DNA of 39,326 nucleotides from Bacteroidales bacterium (GCA_024686335.1 JAILCI010000063.1:1-39326); one strand, 5' to 3'; positions 30,517 to 38,650 are shown, numbered from the stretch's first letter. Numbers and translations: made by a program. The notes: generated by a model from the letters alone, not told the origin.

Positions 30517-31593
30517 ATGCTGAGATACATCGTTAAAAAGATATTGTATGGCCTGCTGCTGATGCTCGGCGTGGTGACACTGGTCTTCTTCCTGTTCACC
30601 GTGCTGCCATCAGACCCCGCCCGTATGATGATGGGCCAGCGCAGCGACCTCCAGACAGAAGAGGCCATCCGCAAGGAGATGGGCCTCGACCTGCCTATCG
30701 GCGTGCAATATCTCGCCTACCTCAACGACGTCTCTCCCCTCTCCTGGTACAAGACCCAAGACAAAGAGTCCTTCTTCTACTTGGATGACAACGACTACCA
30801 CTATGTCAAGCTCATCCCCATGGGCAAATCGGCTGTCGTACTTAAAGCTCCATACCTGCGACGCTCCTATCAGAGCAAACGACCCGTGGGCGAAATCATC
30901 GGGGAGGCCTTCCCAAAGACCGTCCTGCTGTCCCTGGTTTCCATCTTCTTTGCACTGATAGTAGGTATCGTTATCGGCATTCTATGTGCCTTATTCAAAG
31001 ACACTTGGTTCGACCATGTGGCGCTAGTCTTCTCGGTTTTGGGCATGTCCGTGCCCTCCTTCTTTGCCGCCATTCTGTTCGCGTGGATCTTCGCCTACCT
31101 CCTGGCCGACGTCACCGGCCTCAGCATGTTCGGCAGCCTCTACACCGTTGACGACTACGGCACCGGACAGTTCCTCGACCTCAAAAATCTCATCTTGCCA
31201 GCCATCACCCTCGGCATCCGACCGTTGGCCGTCGTAGTGGAGCTGACCAAGAACTCCCTGCTGGATGTGCTCTCCCAAGACTACATCCGCACCGCCAAGG
31301 CTAAAGGTCTCTCCAAGAAAACCATCATCATCAAGCACTCCCTGAAGAATGCCTTGAACCCCGTCATCACCGCCATCTCCGGCTGGCTCGCCGGTCTGCT
31401 GGCAGGTGCTGTCTTCGTGGAGTACATCTTCGACTGGAAAGGTATGGGCGTCGTCATCGTGGATGCCCTCGATAAGTACGACTTCCCCGTAGTCATGGGC
31501 TCCCTGCTCTACGTCTCCATCGTGCTGATCATCATCAACATCGTCTGCGACATCATCTACGGCTGGCTCGACCCGCGCGTGAGCCTATCGTAA
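30517..31593 (+). CDS. ABC transporter permease, DppB/OppB type (358 aa)
   Basis: Inner-membrane subunit of a peptide- or oligopeptide-type importer. An N-terminal span (YGLLLMLGVVTLVFFLFTVL) is followed by PSDPARMMMGQRS, the usual DppB start. A large periplasmic loop (about 70-125, longer than in E. coli DppB) precedes five spans from about 130. The coupling (EAA-like) loop is DYIRTAKAKGLSKKTIIIKH with the family's Ala-Gly pattern. It ends in WLDPRVSL. It normally pairs with a DppC permease and two ATPases. None follow, since the next 380 bp are repeats and the next gene is on the other strand. The partners lie elsewhere or the system is incomplete. Confidence 0.9.
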   Translation: MLRYIVKKILYGLLLMLGVVTLVFFLFTVLPSDPARMMMGQRSDLQTEEAIRKEMGLDLPIGVQYLAYLNDVSPLSWYKTQDKESFFYLDDNDYHYVKLIPMGKSAVVLKAPYLRRSYQSKRPVGEIIGEAFPKTVLLSLVSIFFALIVGIVIGILCALFKDTWFDHVALVFSVLGMSVPSFFAAILFAWIFAYLLADVTGLSMFGSLYTVDDYGTGQFLDLKNLILPAITLGIRPLAVVVELTKNSLLDVLSQDYIRTAKAKGLSKKTIIIKHSLKNALNPVITAISGWLAGLLAGAVFVEYIFDWKGMGVVIVDALDKYDFPVVMGSLLYVSIVLIIINIVCDIIYGWLDPRVSLS

Positions 31594-31662
31594 GGGCCTA
31601 GTACGGACGTAAGGGCGTAAGGGCTAGTAGCGAGGGCGTAAGGGCTAGTAGCGAGGGCGTAA
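31594..31662 (+). repeat. Short tandem repeat (AGGGCGTAAGGGCTAGTAGCG units)
   Basis: About three degenerate copies of a 20-23-bp unit directly behind the permease stop, leading into the GGGCGAAT palindromes. Confidence 0.75.
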
Positions 31663-31915
31663 GGGCGAATCGCATTCGCCCTCCTATATCTATCCTATGG
31701 GCGAATTCAATTCGCCCCAACCAGATACCCCTATCGCAGATCTACCTCCCAGATACCATACGGGCGAATCGCATTCGCCCTCCTATACCGTACGAGCGAA
31801 TTGCATTCGCCCATCTATATCGTACGGGCGAATAATTATTCGCCCCAACGGAGATCCCCATCGATAAGGGAGCAGCTAGGATATCCTCACGCGTAAGGGC
31901 GAATCGCTTTCGCCC
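31663..31915. repeat. Cluster of six GGGCGAAT...ATTCGCCC palindromes
   Basis: Hairpins at 31663-31681, 31699-31717, 31762-31780, 31794-31812, 31826-31845 and 31897-31915, for example GGGCGAATCGCATTCGCCC. Arms are constant while the central 3-4 bases vary, so arms and not loops are conserved. Spacers of 14-50 bp are rich in TCCTATA. No gene is seen in 31594-31970. Confidence 0.9.
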
Positions 31916-31918
31916 GTA

Positions 31919-31948
31919 TAAAAAACGCCCGACAGAAAGTCGGGCGTT
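31919..31948 (-). terminator. Rho-independent terminator of fusA2
   Basis: Minus strand AACGCCCGAC-TTTCT-GTCGGGCGTT followed by a T run; perfect 10-bp stem, 23 bp after the fusA2 stop. Confidence 0.85.
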
Positions 31949-31970
31949 TCCATAATATAATATAGTACGA

Positions 31971-34100
31971 CTATTCTTCGTCTTTGTTCTCCTCTTCGTA
32001 CTTCTTGATGATCTCGCTTTGAACATCGGTAGGAACCTGCTGATATTCAGCGAACTTCATGCTGTAGGAAGCACGGCCGGAGGTGATGGAGCTCAGTGTG
32101 GTGGAGTATTTGTTCAACTCTGCCAACGGAATCTTAGCGTGGATGTTCTGGAAAGCACCTTCGCTGTCCATACCCATCATGATACCACGACGGCCCTGGA
32201 GGTCAGTCATCACATCACCCATACGCTCTGCGGGAACGAAAATGTCCACATCGTAAATGGGTTCCAGAATCTTCGGACCAGCATTCTTGAAGGCCTCTTT
32301 GAAAGCGTTACGGCCAGCCAATTTGAATGCCAACTCGTTAGAGTCTACCGGGTGCATTTTACCATCGTAAATGTTAACGACGATGTCACGAGCATAGGAA
32401 CCGGTCAGAGGACCCTCTTCCATCTTTTCCATGATACCCTTCAAGATAGCAGGCATGAAGCGTGCGTCGATAGCACCACCCACGATACAGTTGTTGTAGA
32501 TCAACTTACCACCCCAAGGCAGATCGTAGGTCTCAGTGGCACGGATCGGATATTTGCTCTGGGTAGGCATGCCCTCATAGTAGGACTCGATGAGCATGTG
32601 AACCTCACCAAATTGACCGGAACCACCGGATTGTTTTTTATGACGATACATAGCTTCAGCAGACTTCGTGATGGTCTCACGATACGGAATCTTCGGAGCA
32701 TAGTATTCAACTTCAATCTTGTTCAGCTTCTCAATCATCCATTTCACGATGTTGAGGTGCTGCTCACCCTGACCAGAGATAATCAACTGTTTCAACTCCT
32801 TGGATTGCTCCATGAGGAAGGTCGGGTCAGTCTTGCGGATCTCGTTCAAAGCGGCACCCAGTTTCTCATCGTCAGAGCTGTTGACAGCCTTAACGGCGGT
32901 GCGGAACTTAGGATCCGGATATGCAGTCGGAACGATCTGGTCATCACCCTTAGCTACGAGGGTAGTGCCAGTAGGAGTATTTTTCAGCTTAATGGTAGCG
33001 ACGATATCACCAGCCACAGCCTTTTCAACCTCAACTCTGTTCTTGCCGGCGAACACTAACAGCTGGGAGATTCTCTCCTTGGTGTTGGTAGTGGTGTTCA
33101 AGAGGTCAGCAGCCTTGGTAACTTCACCATCATAAATCTTGATGAAGGCAACCTCTCCGAGGTGTTGCTCGATAGCGGTCTTGAATACAAAACCTACGAA
33201 CGGCTCAGCAGCGTTGCAACCATGCTCGTTACCATTGGTAGCCTTAGCAGCGGGAGCCTCGTTAGGAGCAGGACAGTTCTTAACAATCAAATCCAAAAGA
33301 CGATCCATACCTTGATCAGTCTTAGCGGCAACACAGATAACCGGGAAAGTACCACGGTTAGCAATACCTAACTTCAGACCACGAATCATCTCTTCCTCAG
33401 ACAACGTTCCCTCTTCGAAGAATTTGTCCATCAAAGCCTCATCGTTCTCAGCAGCAGCCTCGATCAAAGCGTTGTGCATCTCCTCAGCCTTGTCCATCTG
33501 GTCAGCAGGGATATCCTCAACAACCATCTTGCCACCGTTAGCCGGGAACTTCAGGAGCTTCATTTGGAGAAGGTCGATAACGGAATCGAAACCGATACCG
33601 GCGTTAACCGGATATTGGAACGGCATAACGCTACCACCGAAATACTCCTTCAGCTGATGAAGAGTCTCGTCAAAGTTAGCTTTCTCATGATCCAGTTGGT
33701 TAACAACAAACATCACAGGAACATTAATAGCTTTGGTGTGACGCCATTGGATCTCGGCACCTACGTCAACACCATTCTGGGAGTTGATAACCATAAGAGC
33801 CGTATCCATCACGCGCAATGCACCGATGGTCTCGCCCACGAAATCATCAAATCCAGGGCAGTCAATAATATTAATCTTTTTGCCTTCGAATTCGGCATAC
33901 ATGACCGTACTCTGGATGGATTGCTGACGCTCAAGCTCCACCTCTCTGTAGTCGGAAATTGTGTTCTTGTCTTCAACAGTTCCTCTTCTGCTCACTACAC
34001 CGCCGTGGAAGGCGAGGGCCTCAGCCACTGTCGTCTTACCCACACGGTTACCACCGATGAGGGCAACATTTCTGATTTCGTTTGTCTGATAAACTTTCAT
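31971..34100 (-). CDS. fusA2: Elongation factor G paralogue EF-G2, probably GTPase-deficient (709 aa)
   Basis: Ribosomal translocase paralogue with the five EF-G domains. The G1 motif is GGNRVGKTT (16-24). In switch I the usual RGITI is missing (ELERQQSIQST). The G3 motif is DCPGFDDF (80-87), with F84 where EF-G has the catalytic His of DTPGHVD. The G4 motif is NQLD, where NKxD is usual. Domain IV (GGSGQFGEVHM, then EEGPLTGSYARDI) and domain V (MGDVMTDLQGRRGIMMGMDSEG) are complete. Bacteroides thetaiotaomicron makes an EF-G2 that supports translocation without GTP hydrolysis and is induced during carbon limitation; the residues here fit that paralogue. It has its own promoter (34154-34182) and terminator. 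Losing normal GTPase residues does not prove that activity is zero. Confidence 0.9.
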   Translation of the reverse strand: MKVYQTNEIRNVALIGGNRVGKTTVAEALAFHGGVVSRRGTVEDKNTISDYREVELERQQSIQSTVMYAEFEGKKINIIDCPGFDDFVGETIGALRVMDTALMVINSQNGVDVGAEIQWRHTKAINVPVMFVVNQLDHEKANFDETLHQLKEYFGGSVMPFQYPVNAGIGFDSVIDLLQMKLLKFPANGGKMVVEDIPADQMDKAEEMHNALIEAAAENDEALMDKFFEEGTLSEEEMIRGLKLGIANRGTFPVICVAAKTDQGMDRLLDLIVKNCPAPNEAPAAKATNGNEHGCNAAEPFVGFVFKTAIEQHLGEVAFIKIYDGEVTKAADLLNTTTNTKERISQLLVFAGKNRVEVEKAVAGDIVATIKLKNTPTGTTLVAKGDDQIVPTAYPDPKFRTAVKAVNSSDDEKLGAALNEIRKTDPTFLMEQSKELKQLIISGQGEQHLNIVKWMIEKLNKIEVEYYAPKIPYRETITKSAEAMYRHKKQSGGSGQFGEVHMLIESYYEGMPTQSKYPIRATETYDLPWGGKLIYNNCIVGGAIDARFMPAILKGIMEKMEEGPLTGSYARDIVVNIYDGKMHPVDSNELAFKLAGRNAFKEAFKNAGPKILEPIYDVDIFVPAERMGDVMTDLQGRRGIMMGMDSEGAFQNIHAKIPLAELNKYSTTLSSITSGRASYSMKFAEYQQVPTDVQSEIIKKYEEENKDEE

Positions 34101-34153
34101 TTGTATTGTTAATAAGGTGATTTATAATTTTTTATTGAATTTTTTTAGGGGCG

Positions 34154-34182
34154 CAAATATACATTTTTTTTGAATACTCCAA
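34154..34182 (-). promoter_or_regulatory. Promoter TTG-N18-TATATTTG of fusA2
   Basis: Minus strand TTG (34182-34180) and TATATTTG (34161-34154), slightly short spacing, 53 bp before ATG 34100. In B. thetaiotaomicron the gene is controlled by the Cur/BT4338 regulator; I did not identify a site for it. Confidence 0.48.
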
Positions 34183-34264
34183 TATCATATATTTAGACTC
34201 TCTTCTTAAAGGTCATTTCTCCGCTCATCGTAGGGCCAAAAGCCAACTGTCGACCTCCATAAAC

Positions 34265-34289
34265 AAAAAAAAACTTACATCGTAAGTTT
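34265..34289 (-). terminator. Rho-independent terminator of tRNA-Glu
   Basis: Minus strand AAACTTAC-GAT-GTAAGTTT followed by a T run; perfect 8-bp stem, about 30 bp beyond the tRNA. Confidence 0.8.
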
Positions 34290-34322
34290 CCTTTTGACAG
34301 CTAAATGCCTTTGAAAATCTGG

Positions 34323-34394
34323 TACTGGGTACGAGAATCGAACTCGTATTGCAAGATTGAGAATCTTGATTCCTAACCGTTAGAAGAACCCAGC
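34323..34394 (-). tRNA. tRNA-Glu (anticodon CUC)
   Basis: The reverse strand begins GCTGGGT, followed by D-arm TCTAACGGTTAGGA, anticodon stem-loop CAAGA-TTCTCAA-TCTTG (anticodon CTC), T-loop TTCGATT, acceptor strand ACCCAGT and discriminator A. CCA appears to be encoded (34322-34320), which the tRNA-Ser genes here lack. The first acceptor pair is G-T, a wobble. The D-loop and anticodon arm are typical for Glu. Confidence 0.9.
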
Positions 34395-34416
34395 TAGTTA
34401 CCTCCGTAAAGGTGGG

Positions 34417-34424
34417 CAAAAATA
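34417..34424 (-). promoter_or_regulatory. -7 element TATTTTTG of tRNA-Glu
   Basis: Reverse strand TATTTTTG, 22 bp before the tRNA 5' end. Confidence 0.48.
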
Positions 34425-34650
34425 CATTTTTTTCTTTTCGCTCCAACAACCTCCTGAATTTTATGCGAAATTTTTAATTCGTAATATATTAACTTGTTGA
34501 TTATAACTTGTTTATATGATAAATAAAAATATTCTCCCATCCTATTTCACGACCTTTAAACGATATCTAAACAATAAAAAAACAAGCAATTTTCGGAGAG
34601 TTTTGATGAAGAAGACGCATTTTTAATCTTTATCAACAAAAAAAGAGAGT
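34425..34650. other. AT-rich intergenic stretch without recognised gene
   Basis: Low-complexity AT-rich DNA between tRNA-Glu and the second dispersed repeat. I see no gene, RNA or clear repeat. Confidence 0.5.
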
Positions 34651-34964
34651 TATATACATGATGGGGCAACAGCGATGAGTACAAAGTCAAAAAAACTTCA
34701 ACATGAGTTACCCAGGCACCTGCCCATAGAGCACGCGGGCGGGTGGGCCGACATGCGGTGCGGACGCGGTGTGAATGGCCGACCTCCAACAGCGGCGTGC
34801 AAAGGCGCTTGCGTTTACAAAAATGCATGCCTTCCGTGTCTTTTCCCGTTTGCTACATGTTGCATTTTTGTTCACGTTTGCCGCCGCTGTCAGAGGGCGG
34901 ACAGAGCGGGCGGAATTCATGTCGGCTTGATCTTTTGGCAACTTTTCTATCAAGAGAAAAGTTG
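34651..34964 (+). repeat. Dispersed ~320-bp repeat, copy 2
   Basis: Same orientation as 21708-22032. It starts TATATACATGATG and ends in the same hairpin CAACTTTTCT/AGAAAAGTTG (34939-34964). It sits between tRNA-Glu and the aspartate aminotransferase terminator. Confidence 0.9.
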
Positions 34965-34965
34965 A
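34753..34965 (+). CDS. Possible 70-aa Cys-rich protein within the dispersed repeat, copy 2
   Basis: The same frame and all nine cysteines as copy 1 at 21821-22033, with two replacements (Ile30Leu, Pro41His). The frame continues upstream in this copy to 34675, but that part has no counterpart in copy 1. No promoter or ribosome site is seen. See copy 1 for the codon-position argument. Confidence 0.3.
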   Translation: MRCGRGVNGRPPTAACKGACVYKNACLPCLFPFATCCIFVHVCRRCQRADRAGGIHVGLIFWQLFYQEKS

Positions 34966-35073
34966 AGAATTATGTTTTTGGAAGTTGTTCGCCATGAAGC
35001 TCTTGTCTCCCTCAAAAAACGTCTATCAGCAACATGCTTGGGCATACAAGGTGCCATCAGGTATATAGTCCAT
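34965..35073. other. Gap between dispersed repeat and aminotransferase terminator
   Basis: No gene, RNA or repeat recognised. Confidence 0.5.
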
Positions 35074-35108
35074 AAAAAAAAGTGCGCCAGCATTTGAACT
35101 GACGCACT
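35074..35108 (-). terminator. Rho-independent terminator of the aspartate aminotransferase gene
   Basis: Minus strand AGTGCGTCAG...CTGGCGCACT followed by a T run; 10-bp stem with one G-T pair, 26 bp after the stop. Confidence 0.85.
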
Positions 35109-35133
35109 TGCTTTTTCAATCCGGATGAAACAA

Positions 35134-36336
35134 CTACTTGGTCGTTCTTCCAGGATATACCTTCAAAGCCTCTTCCAGGCACTTGACGGCCTTCTTGAGA
35201 TCTTCGACGTTGAGGCAGTAGCTGATACGCACCTCGTTGACACCCTGACCCTTGGCGGAATAGAAGCCAGTGGCGGGGGCAAACATTACGGTAGCACCCT
35301 CGTAGGAGAACTCTTCCAACAGCCATTTGCAGAAACGGTCGGAATCGTCGATGGGCAGACGTGCCACACAGTAGAAGGCACCCTTTGGCATCGGAACGAA
35401 GCAGCCCGGGATAGCGTTAACACCGTTGACAACAGTATTACGACGTGCCACATACTCACTGAGGACGTTGTCGAAATACTCTTTGGGAGTGTCGACAGCA
35501 GCCCAGCCTAAAATCTGACCATAAAAAGGAGGACTCAAACGAGCCTGAGCCAGTTTCATGGCAGCGGTATATACCTCTTTGTTGTGTGTGATGAGCGCAC
35601 CCGTACGTACACCGCAAGCACTGTATCTCTTTGAAACAGAGTCTAACAAAACAACATGGTCGGCAATCTCTGTCAACTCCATGACGGAATAGTGTTTAGC
35701 TCCGTCATAGCAGAACTCACGATAAACCTCATCAGCGAAAAGGAACAGGTCATGCTTCTTAGCTATTTCACCCAATTTCAAAATCTCAGACTTTGAATAA
35801 AGATAACCTGTCGGGTTGTTAGGGTTACAAATCATGATAGCCTTGGTTCTCGGGGTGATAACCTTCTCAAAATCAGCAATAGAAGGCAATGCAAAACCAT
35901 TCTCAATAGAGGAGATGATGGGTTTTACCACCACACCGCACATCATAGCAAATGCGTTATAGTTGGCATAATAAGGTTCCGGAATGATAATCTCATCACC
36001 AGGATCCAAACAGCTGTTAAATGCAAAAAGCAGACCCTCGCTTCCACCCGTTGTGACAATAATCTCATCGGTAGTTACATGAATACCAACTCTTTCGTAA
36101 TATTCCACCAGTTTCTGACGATAGACAATGTTACCTGCTGAGTGCGTATATGCAATAACTGGAATATCAGTGTTGCGAACAGCTTCACGTGCTGCTTTCG
36201 GTGTCTCAATATCAGGCTGGCCGATATTCAAGTGATAAACATGGACTCCGCGAGCCTTGGCGGCATCGGAATAAGGCACCAGCTTCCTAATGGGGGAAGA
36301 GGGCATCATCTGACCTTTTTTGGAAATTCTAGGCAT
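35134..36336 (-). CDS. Aspartate aminotransferase-like PLP enzyme, fold type I (400 aa)
   Basis: Class I aminotransferase, likely moving amino groups between aspartate and 2-oxoglutarate in amino-acid metabolism. The order is family-like: YHLNIGQPDIETP near the start, then GGSEGLLFAF. Next come the coenzyme loop NPNNPTGYLYS, the Asp in FADEVYREF, and the PLP lysine in LLDSVSKRYSACGVRTG. The Arg of RISYC binds the substrate carboxylate. ATG 36336 (MPRISKKGQMMPSSPIRKL) gives the normal length; 15 upstream in-frame codons overlap the leader. Exact amino-acid preference is not certain, and a phenylalanine/tyrosine or alanine role is possible. Monocistronic, with promoter and terminator. Confidence 0.9.
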   Translation of the reverse strand: MPRISKKGQMMPSSPIRKLVPYSDAAKARGVHVYHLNIGQPDIETPKAAREAVRNTDIPVIAYTHSAGNIVYRQKLVEYYERVGIHVTTDEIIVTTGGSEGLLFAFNSCLDPGDEIIIPEPYYANYNAFAMMCGVVVKPIISSIENGFALPSIADFEKVITPRTKAIMICNPNNPTGYLYSKSEILKLGEIAKKHDLFLFADEVYREFCYDGAKHYSVMELTEIADHVVLLDSVSKRYSACGVRTGALITHNKEVYTAAMKLAQARLSPPFYGQILGWAAVDTPKEYFDNVLSEYVARRNTVVNGVNAIPGCFVPMPKGAFYCVARLPIDDSDRFCKWLLEEFSYEGATVMFAPATGFYSAKGQGVNEVRISYCLNVEDLKKAVKCLEEALKVYPGRTTK

Positions 36337-36408
36337 ATCTAATGTTTTTTTAAAGTGTACTGTAGAGAGAGTTCCGTACAACTCAAGAGGTTACAGTTGA
36401 ACGGACCG

Positions 36409-36416
36409 CAAAAGTA
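36409..36416 (-). promoter_or_regulatory. -7 element TACTTTTG of the aspartate aminotransferase gene
   Basis: Reverse strand TACTTTTG followed by CGG, 72 bp before ATG 36336. Confidence 0.42.
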
Positions 36417-36554
36417 CTGATTATTTTTGAATTATATTATACTTTTTGCAATTTTTTTTAAAGAATATACCAAACGCACTCTACTATTTAAAAAGGCTCC
36501 CACAAACTTGCCAATATGGCAACTAATTGTCTGCCTAAGTTCTGTTATTTTTTG

Positions 36555-36562
36555 TATTTTTG
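36555..36562 (+). promoter_or_regulatory. -7 element TATTTTTG of the MATE gene; decides the start
   Basis: TATTTTTG followed by CCG, 26 bp before the TTG at 36589. Because transcription would start after 36567, the upstream in-frame ATG at 36427 cannot be the start. Confidence 0.48.
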
Positions 36563-36588
36563 CCGTTTTTAAAAAAACAACGACGGAT

Positions 36589-37968
36589 TTGGACACGATA
36601 GACAAGACAAAAGAACTTGAAACCAAGAGTATCGGCTCTCTACTGTGGGTATACGCGCTACCGGCTGTGATCAGTCAGGTGATTGCCTCCGTGTACAACA
36701 TTGCGGACCGTATCTTCATCGGCAACGGTGTGGGACCGCTGGCTATCGCCGGACTTGTCATCACGATGCCGATGATGAACATCATCCATGCCTTCGGTGC
36801 GCTGGTCGGCGTGGGCGCAGGCTCCCGCATGTCCATCGTCTTGGGTAAAAAAGATGTCAACTGGGCAGAGAAGATTCTGGGTAACAGCATGATACTCACG
36901 TTGGGGTTAGGAATAATCGTGATGCTCTGCTGCTATCTCTTCATGGATAGCATCCTGATGAAGTTCGGTGCCACCGCCGACACCCTGCAATACGCCCGCG
37001 ACTATATGGTGGTCATCCTGCCAGGTATGTTCCTGACCACCATCACTTTCAACTTGGCTACCCTAATGCGTTCTTCAGGCTATCCGCTCAAGGCAATGTT
37101 CGTCCTAGGCGGCGGTGCTGTCCTGAACATCATCCTGGACCCGATCTTCATCTTCGGTTTCAAATGGGGCATCATGGGTGCTGCTGCCGCCTCCACCATC
37201 TCCATGTTCGTCACTGCGGTGATTGCCATCGCCCACTTTATAAACCCGAAATCATTCATCCATTTCCGTCTTCACGGATGGAAACCCAAAGGATATATCT
37301 TCCGCAATATCACCATGATAGGACTCAGTCCCTTCTTGATGAACGTAGCGGCTGCCGGAGTGGTTGGCATTATCAACCATCAGCTGCTGCACTATGGCGG
37401 TGACTATGCAGTAGGCGCCTGCGGACTGGTCAACACCTACGGCAACTTCCTCGTGCTGCTCATCATCGGTATCTGCCAGGGCATGCAGCCTATCGCCGGC
37501 TACAACTACGGCGCCGGGCATCCCGACCGACTAAAGGCAGTATTCGTTCTCACCATGAAGATCACTGTGCTGGTAGGACTCGTTGGCAGTGTTGTCTCTT
37601 GTGTCTTCCCGAGATCTATGCTGCGCATCTTCACCAACGACCAGGATCTGATTCGCATCGCCATCCCGGCCATGCGCTATATGATGGTGATGTTCCCGCT
37701 GATCGGCTTCACCATCACCAACTCCAATTTCTTCCAGTCTATCGATAAGCCCTGGATCGCCATCACCACCAGTCTTTCGCGCCAGGTAATCTTCCTCGTG
37801 CCAATGAGCTTCATCATCCCGGTTCTCTTCGCAAGATCGGGCGGCGACGGTCTGACCGGTGTCTGGATGGCTGCCACCATCTCCGATGTGTGCGGTGCCG
37901 TTCTGGCTGCCATCTTGCTGTTCACCCAGCGGAAAGTCTTTTCCGAAAAGGCTACGGACATAAGATAG
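36589..37968 (+). CDS. MATE-family multidrug or metabolite exporter, TTG start (459 aa)
   Basis: Twelve-span Na+ or H+ antiporter of the NorM/DinF superfamily. After a short polar head (LDTIDKTKELETKSIG) the first span starts LLWVYALPAVISQVIASVYNI. Typical phrases follow: ADRIFIGNGVG, GALVGVGAGSRMS, NPKSFIHF, YNYGAGHPDR near the start of the second half, and FFQSIDKPW. The length (459 aa) is normal for the family only with the TTG start. The frame is open for 54 more codons upstream, but these contain the TATTTTTG promoter box and have no domain character. Substrate unknown. It lies alone between the aminotransferase and tRNA-Ser. Confidence 0.9.
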   Translation: MDTIDKTKELETKSIGSLLWVYALPAVISQVIASVYNIADRIFIGNGVGPLAIAGLVITMPMMNIIHAFGALVGVGAGSRMSIVLGKKDVNWAEKILGNSMILTLGLGIIVMLCCYLFMDSILMKFGATADTLQYARDYMVVILPGMFLTTITFNLATLMRSSGYPLKAMFVLGGGAVLNIILDPIFIFGFKWGIMGAAAASTISMFVTAVIAIAHFINPKSFIHFRLHGWKPKGYIFRNITMIGLSPFLMNVAAAGVVGIINHQLLHYGGDYAVGACGLVNTYGNFLVLLIIGICQGMQPIAGYNYGAGHPDRLKAVFVLTMKITVLVGLVGSVVSCVFPRSMLRIFTNDQDLIRIAIPAMRYMMVMFPLIGFTITNSNFFQSIDKPWIAITTSLSRQVIFLVPMSFIIPVLFARSGGDGLTGVWMAATISDVCGAVLAAILLFTQRKVFSEKATDIR

Positions 37969-37998
37969 ATTAACGGTAGAAGATTTGGAAAAAAAATA

Positions 37999-38006
37999 TA
38001 CTTTTG
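37999..38006 (+). promoter_or_regulatory. -7 element TACTTTTG of tRNA-Ser(CGA)
   Basis: TACTTTTG followed by CACC, 12 bp before the tRNA 5' end; same layout as the other tRNA-Ser gene. Confidence 0.52.
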
Positions 38007-38018
38007 CACCCTCTTTCA

Positions 38019-38105
38019 GGAAAGTTGGCCGAGTGGCTTAAGGCAGCGGTTTCGAAAACCGCCGAAGTGTCACAACTTCCGGGGGTTCGAATCCCTCACT
38101 TTCCG
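38019..38105 (+). tRNA. tRNA-Ser (anticodon CGA)
   Basis: Acceptor GGAAAGT/ACTTTCC, D-arm GGCCGAGTGGCTTAAGGC, anticodon loop TTTCGAA giving CGA, a long class II variable arm (GAAGTGTCACAACTTC), T-loop GTTCGAATC and discriminator G; CCA not encoded. Its 3' end, AATCCCTCAC, recurs four times in the array that follows (the last copy is 9 of 10), and a recombinase gene lies 640 bp away, so it is a likely integration target. Confidence 0.94.
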
Positions 38106-38108
38106 CGA

Positions 38109-38141
38109 AAAACAGCAAGGCCTAAGCCTTGCTGTTTTTTT
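38109..38141 (+). terminator. Rho-independent terminator of tRNA-Ser(CGA)
   Basis: GCAAGGC-CTAA-GCCTTGC with flanking A and T runs (extended stem AAACAGCAAGGC/GCCTTGCTGTTT), 4 bp after the tRNA. Confidence 0.85.
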
Positions 38142-38197
38142 GTAGCCAGACCTTCGTCGGACGCTTGCGTACGTAAGAAAGGTCTGGCTACAAAAAA
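38136..38197. repeat. 19-bp inverted repeat with core GTAGCCAGACCTT
   Basis: Perfect arms 38136-38154 and 38179-38197 around a 24-nt loop, starting inside the T run of the tRNA terminator. It may be a second terminator or a recombination-site hairpin. Confidence 0.7.
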
Positions 38198-38217
38198 GAG
38201 CATTGCAAAGCAAAGCT

Positions 38218-38650
38218 GTTTTTCGCAAGGACGCCCGCCGCGGCGCAGGGATATGCAATCCCTCACTCTACCCATTCCATTAAAAAACCCGTTGTCAAAC
38301 CATGTGACGAAAAGCAAAAAAGCGAGCGTAGCGAGTTAGGAAGGTCGCTTCGCTAGGACGCCCGCCGCGGCGCAGGGATATCCAATCCCTCACATACCCC
38401 ATTCCTTTCAACAACTTGTTGTCGAACCATGTGACGAAAAGCAAAAAGGCGAGCGTAGCGAGTTAGGAAGGTCGCTTCGCTAGGACGCCCGCAGCCGCGA
38501 CAGGGATATCCAATCCCTCACATACCCCATTCCTTTCAACAACTTGTTGTCAAACCATGTGACGAAAAGCAAAAAGGCGAGCGCAGCGAGTTAGGAAGGT
38601 CGTTTCGCATGGACGCCCGCAGCCGCGACAGGGATATCCAATCCCTCAAT
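38218..38650 (+). repeat. Tandem array, ~128-bp period, carrying tRNA-Ser 3'-end core
   Basis: Three and a half units. Each starts near GGACGCCCGC and contains GGGATATCCAATCCCTCA (GGGATATGC in the first) and CATGTGACGAAAAGCAAAAA. AATCCCTCAC is at 38257, 38384 and 38512, with AATCCCTCA at 38642, and also inside the tRNA at 38090; spacings are 127, 128 and 130 bp. The array may be scars of repeated integration at the tRNA end, or an unrelated amplification. No gene in 38106-38748. Confidence 0.88.

Noticed and set aside
31663-31915. Possible CRISPR array (second candidate)
   Set aside because: The palindromes vary in the centre and spacing is irregular (14-51 bp); no cas genes.
32019-33059. 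346-aa open frame on the plus strand
   Set aside because: It lies antisense to fusA2; codon bias of the EF-G gene explains it.
36427-36588. 54-codon N-terminal extension of the MATE protein
   Set aside because: It contains the TATTTTTG promoter box and does not resemble the family's start.
38004-38339. 111-aa open frame
   Set aside because: It runs through tRNA-Ser and the repeat array, so it is not a protein gene.
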